DNA from: Paramarasmius palmivorus
Lineage: Eukaryota > Basidiomycota > Agaricomycetes > Agaricales > Marasmiaceae
Reading direction: 5' to 3'
Length of the DNA stretch: 64,000 nt
Assembly (NCBI GenBank): GCA_037176845.1
Contig: JAYKXP010000025.1
Location: 496,001 to 560,000, forward strand
The translations under genes and the position numbers were made by a program. Every line of letters begins with the position of its first letter. Positions within the stretch are counted from its first letter, which is position 1. The notes under the pieces are model-generated. The model saw only the letters and a program-made list of their open reading frames with translations. It did no database searches and was not told the DNA's origin. Below, piece by piece: positions 24,587-36,188 of this stretch.

Positions 24587-24860
24587 GGCGCCGTTACAAA
24601 AGGTCCTTGCACAGCTCCAAGGAGAATATGGCTCCGTCAGCGACGGCAGTCGACTTTGGAAGACTCTATGAAAACCAGAAAAAAGATATAAGTTAAAATA
24701 AGGCTTTAGGTTGCGAGAGTTTGGGCCCTTTAGCAATACATTTGCGTGTGGGTACAAGGAGAGACAGGGAGGAGACAGGTTTGCGACCGAACAGCGGAAA
24801 TTTTCTGACACTGCTTGATCTCATACCACGACCACCACTTTGCAGTATCAGACTCTGCCG
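24587..24860. promoter_or_regulatory. Bidirectional promoter SET2 / RPA49
   Basis: Only 274 bp separate the divergent start codons of two transcription-linked genes, so a shared promoter is likely. No TATA box in a canonical place is obvious. Confidence 0.6.
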
Positions 24861-26533
24861 ATGCCTTCAGTCAATACGAGTAATTCAAAGAAAAGAAAAC
24901 GCGAGGTCTCTCCAGAACGGGATGGTGTATCGGTCAAAGTAGCAGAATCTTCAAAAGCTGGCGCTCTCGGACCTCTTCTAGGTGAGTGACCGGGGCCCTT
25001 TTTAGATCTCGGAAAACTGATTCTCTCCATACATTTTTAGTGAGCTTTCCTGCACTCCAAGCACCAAATTCTACGGTTTTCAAATGTTACGCGCCTGATG
25101 GACAAGTCAAGGAAGGAAGAATGGATGTGGTAGGAGAAACACCAGACGTCGAGTTTGTGTCGCATTTTGTGGAGTCTCAACGTGCTGCTTCTTCAGGATG
25201 CCGGTGAGTTACTTCATCAAACGATGAGGCTTTCAGTTGACTCCAATACGCAGATACATGTTAGCCGTTCACAATCGTAAAACGTCATCTTTAACCTTAC
25301 TTCCCGAATCGAAAACACCACACATCCTTACACGAACTGTGAAGGCCCTCAAAGCTAATCCAGATGAATCTCAATCCACTTCGCTAGCCTATCGCGAAGC
25401 GAGGAATGCTCTTGGAGAAACCTTTGGAACCAAAAAGGCAAAAGCGGCTATTCGAGCAGAGGAAAGAAATCGCGTCGATGTCGGTGCTATGCAGGGTGTC
25501 ATGCAGCATGTTATGAGCGGTATCGAAAAGGGTGCTGAAAATTTGATGACTACAGGTGCGTCATTCTCGACCGATTGCAGGGTTGACTTTATTAACTGCG
25601 TGAATAGAGGAGGCAAAGGAAATTGAAGATAGCAATCGCCCCATACCACGGTTTAATGATAGGACTGACGATCCGGCCGAGGTGTATCCTCTTCACAATA
25701 TCATTCCGGAGGCCGAGTGGAAGGTCATCAGTACCTCAGAGTTTGACAACACGAAAACGCTGAAAGAGATGGCTAGTTTACTTCCAATGGCACGTCCCGA
25801 GTGGATTCAGAGTCACCTAAAGGCACTGGAGAACATTAGCAGCCCCAAAGCAGCGAGAAAGACATGGTACGACAATGTCTATCTTCCCGAAGCTGGTGCC
25901 TGATTGGTTCGACAGGAAAGTGGTATACTACGTTTCTGCACTCTTCCAACTGCGTTGGGTACTAGGCCGCAAAGGCATGTCAAAAGACAGTATTCATCAA
26001 AAGATGAATCGTGTTCCAACAATAATTGTGGATGGTCTGTTGTCTAGATTCACCGAGACAACGAGAGATTCATCTGCGACGTGTGTCATTTACTATATTT
26101 CTGCTAAGGTATCTCTGACATTTTGGCTTAGACACACACTAACATCGGGAATGGAAACAAAATTGCTGTCATACATGCTCGCTCTGTGTCTCAGGGCAGA
26201 TGGCTACAGCTCCAACCCAGAGGTCATCGCAAAAGATCTGTCGCTTGCCGCAACAAGGTATGTAATTCTCAACACGGGCTGGCTGCAATGACAATAACGT
26301 TTTCTTGCAGAGTGAACGAGCTTTTCAAGAACTTGGGTATGTGCATCCTCCGAACGCTATATCTTGTGTTCCCATTTATATCGTCCTCCTCAGGCTGCAA
26401 GATCAAAAAGTTGAGCGACACCCAGCTCGCCAAATTGGGCCTATCAAAATCCTTACAGGATACCAAAATGGCAGTTTTGACGGCACCGTTGGAGTTCCCG
26501 AAGGTTTCTCGCGGCAAGAAAGGAGGAAGATAG
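24861..26533 (+). CDS. RPA49: RNA polymerase I subunit RPA49 (A49) (433 aa)
   Basis: Pol I-specific subunit with TFIIE/TFIIF-like roles in rRNA transcription initiation and elongation. Exons 24861-24981, 25041-25203, 25254-25555, 25608-25866, 25916-26080, 26132-26257, 26311-26336, 26394-26533; introns 49-59 nt; 434 codons in frame. The N-terminal dimerisation region contains LAVHNRKTSSLTLLP; the middle has the A49-like stretch IPEAEWK ... ARPEWIQSHL; the C-terminal tandem winged-helix part has TSGMETKLLSYMLALCLR and CKIKKLSD, ending in the basic tail SRGKKGGR. Length and motif order fit fungal A49 (about 400-450 aa). Exon 7 is only 26 nt. Confidence 0.92.
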
Positions 26534-27136
26534 CCTTCTACTGCTTGCGAGGTGCTCACCTGAACATGTCGTCCCTCGAAGCATTAGTGCTTTCATCGTG
26601 CTCCACAACACGAAGTCGACGTCATGTCGACGGGGATGGGTAGCTTCGGTCAGGGTATTCTTCTTTGGGTGGTGGTTGACACGCTCAGTCAGTACATACT
26701 TGTATATCGGAGACTGCGAGCTGTTTGGTACTTACTGTCGACAGTTCAAGAGGATGCTCATATGAATATATGAATGCCCAGTCACTTGCAAATGGTTCCG
26801 ACCACACCGATCAGGTGAATTAGGTTAAACTTCGACCACAGTAAGCCACATTTACAAAGCTGCGAAGCGCCGTAGGCTGTCAAAAATGGCCCGCTTGAGC
26901 TTCAGCTTGCTGCGACAAAATCATGCAACCGTCGAATCGGATCTCGGTAAGCCCCACTCCGGCAGCGCTCCGCAGTCCGAATCGTGTTTTATTCGGTCAA
27001 AACAGTTCAGCTCTACTGTGCCGCGTCCGCAGCATCCCGTCATGATAAAAATGAATTTGGTCGACAGCCTGTCCTAAACATCCCTTTCTTACTTCTACGC
27101 GCTTTCTACAGCAGACAGCAAAAAGCCGCTGTGGTT
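26534..27136. other. Intergenic
   Basis: 603 bp; an open frame continues upstream of the next gene to 26984, but without a credible start context. Nothing else seen. Confidence 0.4.
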
Positions 27137-27685
27137 ATGAACTATTTCGAGGCATCTTCGTCTGCTATATTAGTGGACTCCCGAGACTCTACATCTTCAA
27201 TAACACTCATGGACCCCTACATTTCATCTTCCCGACAACCACCATATATCGAGACCTCGTCTCAGCGTCGAGCGCGACGTAAATTCTTGGACTCTGAAAA
27301 GGAGAGGGATACATCCCGGATAGCGAGCTGGGTACAGAGTCAAGTCGAGAACAGCGCCCTCATGATCTCCTTGACCCAGATGGCGGCTGGCAGCAGGGGT
27401 AGCAGCAGGGACAGAAGCAGAAGCAGGAAACATCGCAAGCACCACTACGAGCCTCATATCCTGGTCGAAGGCGAAGACGATCTCGAATTCGATTTGGCGG
27501 ATAATTTCCTTTCCGCACCTCACATTACACCGATACCCCTTTCGCAGCCAAAACGATACCCCACACCACACATATCCTCATACACAACCCCTATCACAAC
27601 GAAATCGCAGAGTAGTACCAGACGTCGAAGACGATCGCGCTGGACGAATCCGAACCTTGACACGATACCGGAGCTTGATGAATAA
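27137..27685 (+). CDS. Hypothetical protein, Ser/Arg-rich (182 aa)
   Basis: Single-exon ORF with no family that I recognise. It is Ser-rich at the N-terminus, has a basic RRARRKF patch, an SR/RK-rich stretch (RDRSRSRKHRKHHY) and a charged C-terminus (RRRRRSRW ... IPELDE). The reading frame is open back to 26984; the internal ATG at 27137 (MNYFEASSS) is chosen because the residues before it look like translated untranslated region. It could be a small nuclear or regulatory protein. Coding status rests on ORF length and amino-acid bias only. Confidence 0.5.
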   Translation: MNYFEASSSAILVDSRDSTSSITLMDPYISSSRQPPYIETSSQRRARRKFLDSEKERDTSRIASWVQSQVENSALMISLTQMAAGSRGSSRDRSRSRKHRKHHYEPHILVEGEDDLEFDLADNFLSAPHITPIPLSQPKRYPTPHISSYTTPITTKSQSSTRRRRRSRWTNPNLDTIPELDE

Positions 27686-28538
27686 TTTAAATTTTTGGGA
27701 AGGAACATCACTCCGCAGTTAGCTCGAGTTTCTTGGTAGCACCACGCCACGCGGTGCCTATTCAATCGTCCTGCGCACGGGGAGCTCGGTCTTTCGAGTG
27801 CGATGCGTCGCTTTCTCGGGTTGTTCTCAGGTTCAGAGGTTGAGGCAGAGGGACGGGGTCATCATGGACACAGATAGCATTTTCAGACACACATACACAT
27901 ACACCACTACTCATTCGCACGGCATATGTATTCTAGTTCGATGGTTAATCCTGTATTTAGAGCCTTAGATAGGCTTCTTTCACTCACGGGGAGCCACAGT
28001 GTGTTTAGTATAGATCAAGTTCTAGCTGCGGTCCCGTCGGTGTTCCCATACGATGGTATCAATACTGCGCTGGTTATTGGCATATTGCATATCATTCCAC
28101 GCAACTAACTAAGGGTAGTATGTACAAACTACGATACTGGATATAAACATATAAAGAGCGGACAGGCATGACTCGTTATAACTCGTAAAATGCCATCGTA
28201 AAAAAGTAATTAACCAAAAGGAATCTAAGAACGAAAAAACCCAACAGCCGCATTTCGAGCTCAACGGAAAGCGTTGATGATCGCAGCAACAACTAAAAAT
28301 GAAATGTCAATTCCTGACGAATTTCATTGGATGACAAGGGTACTCAACTGATTACCGGCACAAGTAGTGTGGTTACAACCATCTTGAGCGTTTTGTAAAG
28401 TATAGCAACTGCGTAACGGGAGGAAGATCAGCATTCGGAAACAGCGCAACAATATGAGGCTGGGCGTACAAACAATGCTCAGCAGAATCTCCGCTACTTC
28501 TAGGCAGATAACTATACGGAGACCAGGTCAAAATGATG
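27686..28538. other. Convergent 3' region
   Basis: 853 bp between two convergent orphan genes, AT-rich towards the right; no feature recognised. A last exon of the gene at 28539 could lie here. Confidence 0.4.
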
Positions 28539-29210
28539 CTATCGAGTACAGATGACGCACGGGCACTCACGCAACAGAACCCATAATATCCCTCGCACAG
28601 CTTGCCACGGGACTAACAACACTTGCGCTATCTGCGCGACCAGACCTGTCCGGCACTTTGACTTTATCCCGCGACACGTCCTACGAGTCTGGAAGTAGAG
28701 CTCCTCCACCGAGTCTTTTATATGCGATTTGACCTTCTTCAGAGGTCGAGAAAGGACGTATCGAATCTGACGGAAGACTTTCCGGGTCGACTTGCATGAC
28801 GACGAAGATTGTGGATGGGAACATCCCGCAGGGAATGGTGACGATGACGACGAGGAAGATGAAGATGAATAGGTAGCTGCGTTAGGCTGTTCGGTGGTGA
28901 GGGGGCATGATTCATCGTAACTCGATGGTTTTCTGAACCGGGAAAACCCAAATTTCGGGCTCGGGCTAGTGCCAGCTGCAGCGGCAGTGCGTCGTTTTGA
29001 ACGGCCAGCGCTGTCTGAACTTTTGCGTCTGTGATCATCTTCATTGACACATTCGGAGCGCCCGGGACTGCAAGATGAAGTCGCAGCCTGAGCTATATCA
29101 TCATCCCTTTCCCCACTAAAAGCAACCGAGTCGAGTTTTGAGTAGGAGTGGTGGCTATGCTGTGTCCGTGTCGTTCCTTGCCAGGAAGTGATTTTTGTGA
29201 GCTTGGGCAT
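28539..29210 (-). CDS. Hypothetical protein with poly-Ser tract and hydrophobic C-terminus (223 aa)
   Basis: Unrecognised family. It has a charged, Ser/Arg-rich N-terminal half, a run of ten Ser, then a basic amphipathic region (KVFRQIRYVLSRPLKKVKS) and a hydrophobic segment (AQIAQVLLVPWQAVRGILWV), which could be a membrane anchor. ATATATAT at 29301-29308 lies about 95 bp upstream of the chosen ATG at 29210; the outer in-frame ATG at 29267 would leave almost no room for a leader. The last codons (ECPCVICTR) come after a GTGAGT that could be an intron donor, so the true C-terminus may differ. Confidence 0.45.
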   Translation of the reverse strand: MPKLTKITSWQGTTRTQHSHHSYSKLDSVAFSGERDDDIAQAATSSCSPGRSECVNEDDHRRKSSDSAGRSKRRTAAAAGTSPSPKFGFSRFRKPSSYDESCPLTTEQPNAATYSSSSSSSSSSPFPAGCSHPQSSSSCKSTRKVFRQIRYVLSRPLKKVKSHIKDSVEELYFQTRRTCRGIKSKCRTGLVAQIAQVLLVPWQAVRGILWVLLRECPCVICTR

Positions 29211-31245
29211 CGGGATCGGGGAAGCTGTTGGGGGGAAAGGGGTGATGAGTGGGTGGACAGCAAACAAGTCGTCGTCAAGCGTTCATTGACAGACCGACCG
29301 ATATATATTTCGTTGGGTGAAAACATCGAACGATTCGCGACGCGAACCTAGTTTTCCAAATTTGGGAAATTTTCATCGGCTAACAAAAAAGGCCATCATG
29401 GGTTTGCCCCATGGCCCGACACGGCGGTGGCGGCTAGCAGATAAGGCTAGGTGCTTTCGTTGTACGCGAAGTGGAACCGATGATAGTTGCGATGGGATTG
29501 TGATTTAGAAGGAAGTTGTAAGACAGAAGAACGCCAGGGAGGAAGAAGGATGAGAAATGTCAATGATGAGGGACGTTATTGCCAGCAGTACTCCAGCCAG
29601 CTGATATCTTGTGGTGCGACGGAAAATAATTTTAATTCCACCGACACGAATGTTGTAACAAGAGTCACAGTCGATGTCGATGAATTTCAATCTGTGATGG
29701 AATTGTCTGCGGTCTGAAGTTCTGAAGTTCTGAACGCCTCGCTCGTATGAGCACGAGATTTATCTTCGAGAACGAAAGCGAACGCGACACAGTGAAGCTT
29801 GACTGCAAAGTAGCGGTGCAGGGACTCTACGGTATGCTTGTCTTGTTCAAGGGTGTGTGAATGTCACGGTAAAGATTCCAAGAAGCCTACGACTTACATA
29901 CTGAGACTCTTTCAAGAGGCCACTATGGACCATCAAACGTCAACAATCAACTGCGCCCGACAACCTTGGGCCATCGTAAACTATGATGGAGACCAGTCGC
30001 ACTCGGTTTCCGACCAACAGAGACCGAGAAGTGAAGTGACGTTGCGCGGAGGGCCCGGATGCGAGTTCGCATTCGATGCATGAACAAGGTCGACTTTACA
30101 TAGCCTTACACCTTTTTATATGTGCTTCGAGTAAAGACGACGACGTCTGAAATTGGCAAACAAGCTTCTCGTTCCTTTCCTATTATCGGATTGACCTGAC
30201 TATTAGCTTGGGTGACGAGAGGGATCCAGAATCAGTGTACCTTTCCACCTGAGAATGAGGTTTGCCGAAGGCCCGTTTTTCGCGTACCTTTCACCTTTCA
30301 CTTTGTTTTCCAACTTTATTATATGATAGACGGGGATTATGCAGCGATGGAACCATAACAGGTGAGCCCAAAAAGCGGGAGATAGCAATTATCGAAGACC
30401 TGACACCATAATTATAGTCTTGATATCATCTGTCATGATGAGTTTCCATAGACCTTACGCATGCAAGGCAGTTTGAGGGGATGTGTTTCCGAGCGCTACC
30501 CGGAGATATATTCTGTCGATCCGGCAAGTCCTAGATCCCTGGATCAAACCGATTTTGATCCCTGTGCATATTGCATTGCAATATTTGAGTTTGACGTGCG
30601 GAATTCATCTAGTAGAAAAATGAAAGGAATGTTTGGGAGACAGCTCGAAAACACCTTGGAGCAGATCATCATACGGGCTGGTGGCCGAGATACTACTGAG
30701 TGATGAAAACTTGACGAAGCACTGCAACAATGTTGAGGATGAGGACCCAGATGTAGGGAACCTGGTTAGAGACGGCATGATATGACGAGAGACTCTGGTG
30801 GCAATAAATTGTCTCTTTGCGGGTGCGCATGGCTTGAGGATTGGACGGTGCTATGATAGAGAATATTGAACACTGGGTAGAAGTGGTCAAAAGGAGAATT
30901 TTTCCCGTGTGTGACATTCACCGGCGCGATGTGTCACAGGCGCTGTCACGAAAGTGACTTACGTGACACACGAATTTGGTGTTGAAACTTTACAAGGTTC
31001 TGCCAGGGTCTGCCCCTTGCTCTATTTCTTGGACCTCAACCTCGACGACGACGAGCAAGGCATCGTGCTCATTGTGCTAGACAGTGAGCAGCTCATTGGA
31101 ATCTCTTTCTCTGGCGACCATCTCTAGTCTCTACCCCCACACATTATCATTCATTACTACCCCTTCACCTTCTCAGAACCGTCTCCCTTCCCGAGAATAG
31201 ATTTCGGAATCTCACTGATGCGCCGAGGATCCCAGTAAATTCACA
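29211..31245. other. Long divergent intergenic region
   Basis: About 2 kb. Short ORFs only, none recognisable. The right end is the promoter of the PAK-like kinase, pyrimidine-rich just before the ATG (31123-31200), with a cluster of TGACA/TGTCA motifs at 30912-30968. Confidence 0.45.
30912..30968. promoter_or_regulatory. Cluster of four TGACA/TGTCA motifs
   Basis: TGACA at 30912-30916 and 30964-30968 and TGTCA at 30932-30936 and 30944-30948, plus one TGAC at 30955, all within 57 bp, about 280 bp upstream of the kinase ATG. TGACA is the core bound by TALE-class homeodomain proteins; a regulatory role is inferred. Confidence 0.35.
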
Positions 31246-34200
31246 ATGGCATTCTCCGATAACTACCCAGGTGCTAGTGCATCATCGTCAAAGTCTTCAC
31301 GTTTCTCCTCGCTCAAGGTTTTTGGCAAATTCTCGAGAGAGAAGGATAGTCTCAAGCCACCTCCCCCTCCTCCGAAAGACCCCTTTTACCTCAGAAATCG
31401 CTCTTTGGTGTCCCTTCATTACCCCCAGGAATCCATGCCAGCTACCCCCGTCACGCCCCATTCCATTGGTACAGCGTATGCTGCATCAACAACAGTCATT
31501 GGGTCGTCACATTCGCATTACGCTCCAAGCGAACATCCCACACGACCACCGTTAAATGCTACAAGCTCGACATTGTCCTTGTCGTCGTCATCTGCATCGT
31601 TCGTCTCTTCGCCGTCAGATACGATTGTGACGAATCAACCACCACCTCCACTACCGAAACAGCCTCAACAGAAAAAGTCTGGCTTTTTCCCTTTCAGACG
31701 TGGCACCAAGTCGCCTAGCATAAGGAGCAATAGTGTTGACGATCAAATGTCCTTGCAGTCGAATGGAGAGGACGAGAACATATCGACCCCTTATAATTTT
31801 CAGGTGTGTATTGCTTGTGTATATCAGAGAACAAAAGCTGATCATTTTTACTCTTAGCATAATATTCACGTTGACGATGGGTGCGCTTCCTTATCTATCT
31901 TTCATTTGCCAGACACTCGGTCTAATTGACGCATCAGATTGGCAGGCATGCCCCCATCATGGACGGTTTCCCTGACAAAAGCAGGATTCACTGATGAAGA
32001 AATCTCTGCTATTTTGGCTCGGAAACAAGCTGGAACTTTGACTCCTGGCAATGACTACGGCAGTCCATACTACCAATACGGGAGCGACAGACCCAGATCA
32101 CCTGCAGCAATGTCGATAGCGAGTAGCGCGGCTGCTTCCTCGTTGCAAAGACCAGGGACCGCAACTTCTTCGAACGGGAGCACGGGAGGCATATCACCTG
32201 TCTTGACTCACCCAGTGCCACGGTCAACATCTCTTCCCCGTCAGTACTCTGATACATCATTGAGGCAGACGATCGTTGCGGCGCGCGGCTTCTCTCCGAG
32301 CCAAAGTCCGAACCTGAGCCAACAGCAACCAATGATGCGTACGGAAAGATCGAGGAATAATTCGGCGTCTTCGGTCGCACTATCGGTCACAATACCGACT
32401 GGGGAAGGTAGCAGGCTACGGTCTAATGTAGTGGCAGTACAAGGAAGTTTGGACGAAGGGATGACCAGCGGAGCAGGGCATAGTCGAGATCGAAGTGGGA
32501 GTAACACGAGCAGGCAGCCGAGCCGCAATCCTAGTCTGAAGAGCAGGAAAGATAGTCCCAGGACGCAGCCCTATGTCCCCACTGCTGTCGGTAACATCGC
32601 GCAGCAAGGGTCTCAATCAAATTCGCCAGGCTCAAGACCGACTACGCCGCCACAGAGACGGTACTTTGTTGCCAACGCACAGACACCGCCGCAGATGCAG
32701 AGTCCGCCACCTTCATACTCGGCTGCGAACGGCATACACCAGCAGTCCATGCAGCTAGGTTCGAATGGTTATCCCGTCGAGAAACCAGACTCGGAGAAAG
32801 ATACGCCAAAGCAAAGAGGTGCTTCTGCTAGGCGACATCACACGCAAGGTAGCACGGACTCGACGCGATCCGGTTCCTCTTCTCACTCCCAGTCATCTCC
32901 TTCACGGGTTGCACGCTCTCAGTCGGATTCGCCATCTCAAAGACCTCCCTTCAAACATCAGTATTCTAATTCGTCTGCTTCGCAGCAGAGTATGCGGAGC
33001 AATAATAGCAGCGAAGGCAGCCCAAAGAGATCTACGAGCACAAACACGTCGAGCAGGGCAAGTAAAAGGAGATCCAAGAGAAACTTCAGTAATGAGTTGG
33101 GTTCCGCGCTCAATCTCAGTTTGAACCTCGATCTAGGTCTCGATTCTTGGAGTGAAAATTTATTGGGTTCCATTCCGTCTACAAGTCCTTCCAAGGATGG
33201 GTCCTCTAGGAAGGAGAATGGAAGTTTCACGTCGACATATAAATCATCATCCATTCCGTCGTCATCATCACCGCCAACACGTTCGGGTTTATCGAGTTCA
33301 GGAAGCTCGCCACTCAACCCTAGTACGAGTAGAGATACTATCAAGCCTTCCCAAGAGGAGCCTGTTTATCGTTCAGTTCTCGATCGTCCTCGACCAAAAC
33401 CCCCTGCCCCGGTACCAGGTCTTCCTCCACGAGTCCATGTTATCGCAAACGACTCACCGCTATCCACCGCTTCTCCTTCAACCACATCTTTCAACACATC
33501 GCCACAACCTTCACTGTCACCCTCAGCTGCCACTTTTGCAACCAATGCCAGTCCGCCATCCCCAAACCGATCATTATGGAACTTTGCAGGTAGCAGTGAA
33601 GGTCATGGTACCCTCAGTGTCGAGCACGATGAACGGCAGACATTCCCTGTATCACCCAATATGGTGTCAGAGTATGCTCCCTCTATCACCTCACCTTCGC
33701 CAAGAGCCGGACTGTTTGATGAAATTGCGGGTATGGTTGGAATACGGCTTGATGAGTATGAGTATGAGCAAGATCTGGATCGAGGGAAATTGAGTCCACC
33801 GAGTGTGCGAGGTAGGGCGCAAGGGAAGCCCATCGGTGGTCTTATGCAGCGTAGTCATAGTCCTGCGCTCAGCGAGACACATAGTCCAACGATTCCATTC
33901 AGTCCTGGATTTGGAAACACCAATGGACACGCTGGCGGTAATGGAAAGGTGGATCCTGCAGGGAACGAGGGTAATAGGATTAGCGCGTACAGGATACAGG
34001 ATCGAGAGAAAATGAGGAGTGCTTGGGAGTCGGGCAGGCAGAGTCATGAGGATGGTTGGAGAGGCGAAAATGTGGACGTCGAGGAAGAAGAGGACGATAA
34101 CATGCTGACCACTGGTGGAAAGTCAAAGTCAAATCGCAACTCGAGCCGCAGCAGTACGTCAACTGTTTCTACGTTGACTGTCCGGAACATCGCAGCGACG

Positions 34201-36148
34201 AAGACGAACACCGGGAAGGCGGATGCCGACGGATCGGTGGAACGTTCTTCTACCGTCAGAGCCTCAGCTGCTCATCGAAAGGAATCATCACCACGGCCGC
34301 CACCACCATTACCGTTACCACAACCACCACCTACCCTGTCCCCGACGATATCTGAATTCCCAGTAACGAGGTCAAAATCTCCGGCAGCCAGTTTGAAGCA
34401 CCCTGCGTCACCGCAAAGCTCTAATTTCGGAAGCGAAGAAGGGTCAGCGGTGTCGTCTGGTGTGTCTTCTGAAGTTTCTTCACGGTTGAGCGGTTCTTCG
34501 GTATCTCAGTTGTCTCCAACCACTGAGACAGACAACGAGGACGACGATGGATTAGTCTATTACCTGGAAAGTCCAGTTCCAGGAAAGACTGATTTCGACC
34601 GCGGTGTACAAGACTATCGCCATCTCCTGACCTCTGCTACTGATACCTTTGGTGGCGTGGACAAAGAGGATAAAGAACATGACGGCCAAGTCCTACCTGA
34701 TGACGACGACTACGACCCCGAGGATGACGTGCTGAGCAGTGGCCACACAATCTCGCACGGAAACAACATAGCTGCACCACCTCGACCAACAATTGTCATT
34801 AGCAATGCACCTGTACAAGTCGGTCCAGTTACCGCTGCGATGCAGTCTGCCATTACGCCAATAACACCAGCACAGCGGTATCCCGGGTGGGTCTCAGAGG
34901 TTTTGAAACCTCTAGAGGAGTTCATCGATGAACAAGTTGACCCGAGGGAGTACTACAGTGACCTCCAAGAGATAGCAGAAGGCGAAAGTGGCTCCGTATT
35001 CGCTGCCAAGATCACAGATACAGGCAACCTTCACAAGCTCAAACTCCCTCCCCTCCTCAAGGCACAGGATGCCGATAATCAGATGCGTGGTGTCACAAGC
35101 CTCGTCGCCATCAAGTGTGTGGCGATCATGCCAACAGGATCCACGAAGCTGGATGACTTGCGGAGAGAGTTGGTTCTCTTGAAAGGCATCTCGCATCCCA
35201 ACATTCTTACGATGGACGCTCTATATGTTGACGTGGTCGAGGATTCGTTGTGGATCAGAATGGAGCTCATGGAGAGAAGTTTGGCAGATGTAATTGAACT
35301 AATAGATGAAGGGTTGATGTTGCAAGAGCGTATGATCGCGAGGTTCACCAGCGATGTGAGTTGTTCGTCTATCACATGGTTCTTTCACTGACTCCCCGTG
35401 ATACCCAGATCGCCGAGGCCTTGACTTTTTTGCGCAGTCACAACATCGCCCATAGAGATGTTCGTTCAGACAACCTACTCCTCGACAGACATGGCTATCT
35501 AAAACTGAGTGCGTATTGTTGCCGCTAGCTCCTGTCGGATGATTGACAACGTGTACAGCCGACTTTTCGAATGCTATCAAGCTGCCCCGTGAGAGTCCAA
35601 TGGCCTTTGACCCAGTAGGCGTATTATACTGGCAGGTGAGTTTTCCTCTAGATCTCTCAGTACCTGGCATCTTAGTTTTCCGACCGTGTTTCACAGGCAC
35701 CCGAAATTCGAATGTGAGTCTATTACCTTGTCGGTTATTCCGGAAGCTCATTATGTTCGGATAGTGGCCCTTACAACGCACTCAAGGTCGACGTGTGGTC
35801 ATTGGGCGCAACTGTCTGGGAAATGGCTCAAGCAAGACCGCCCTTTGCAGACTCGGAAACAGCCAGCCCCGCAGAGAGATGGCCTCCTTTGGATAAACCA
35901 CAGCTCTACTCCCCCGCATTTCACGACTTCCTTCGCTTATGCTCCGAACCCTTTTCTTCTCGCCCAGATGCCAGTCAGCTTACCAAGGTATGGATACTTC
36001 GATGCTTCTTCCGCAGGAACTCGCTCACTATTTTCCATAGAATCCATTCGTTAAAAATTCATGCGGGCGTCCCGTCATCATCCAACTTCTACAACAATGC
36101 ACGGCCATTGAACAAGTCATTCAACAGAGAGAAGATCACGATTCATGA
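31246..36148 (+). CDS. PAK/Ste20-like protein kinase with CRIB domain, divergent DFS motif (1507 aa)
   Basis: Exons 31246-31803, 31858-31880, 31938-35355, 35409-35508, 35559-35635, 35697-35713, 35765-35987, 36041-36148; 1508 codons in frame. The CRIB (Cdc42/Rac-binding) motif ISTPYNFQHNIHVDDG spans the first two introns (about residues 179-194). A very long Ser/Pro-rich disordered linker follows (about 200-1190), with an acidic part before the C-terminal kinase domain (about 1198-1470): glycine loop GESGSVFAAK, VAIK lysine (about 1251), HRDVRSDN (His1348, Asp1350), then TDFSNAIKL where DFG is expected (Asp1368-Phe-Ser1370), and YWQAPE. So the catalytic Lys and both Asp are kept and only the DFG glycine is replaced. 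Probably a Cdc42 effector in polarity or cytoskeleton control; activity is uncertain. Its stop lies 40 bp from the UTP10 stop on the other strand. Confidence 0.9.
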
Positions 36149-36188
36149 TATAGGAAACATATACCCGATTGCATCTAATATTATTGAT

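Noticed and set aside
24026..24811. Longer N-terminus for SET2 from ATG 24811
   Set aside because: It would run far into the 274-bp divergent promoter and nearly reach RPA49; residues before MSQTYVDN look like translated noncoding sequence.
31939..35391. 1150-codon ORF as a stand-alone gene
   Set aside because: It starts within the CRIB motif and ends in an intron; it is exon 3 of the PAK-like kinase.
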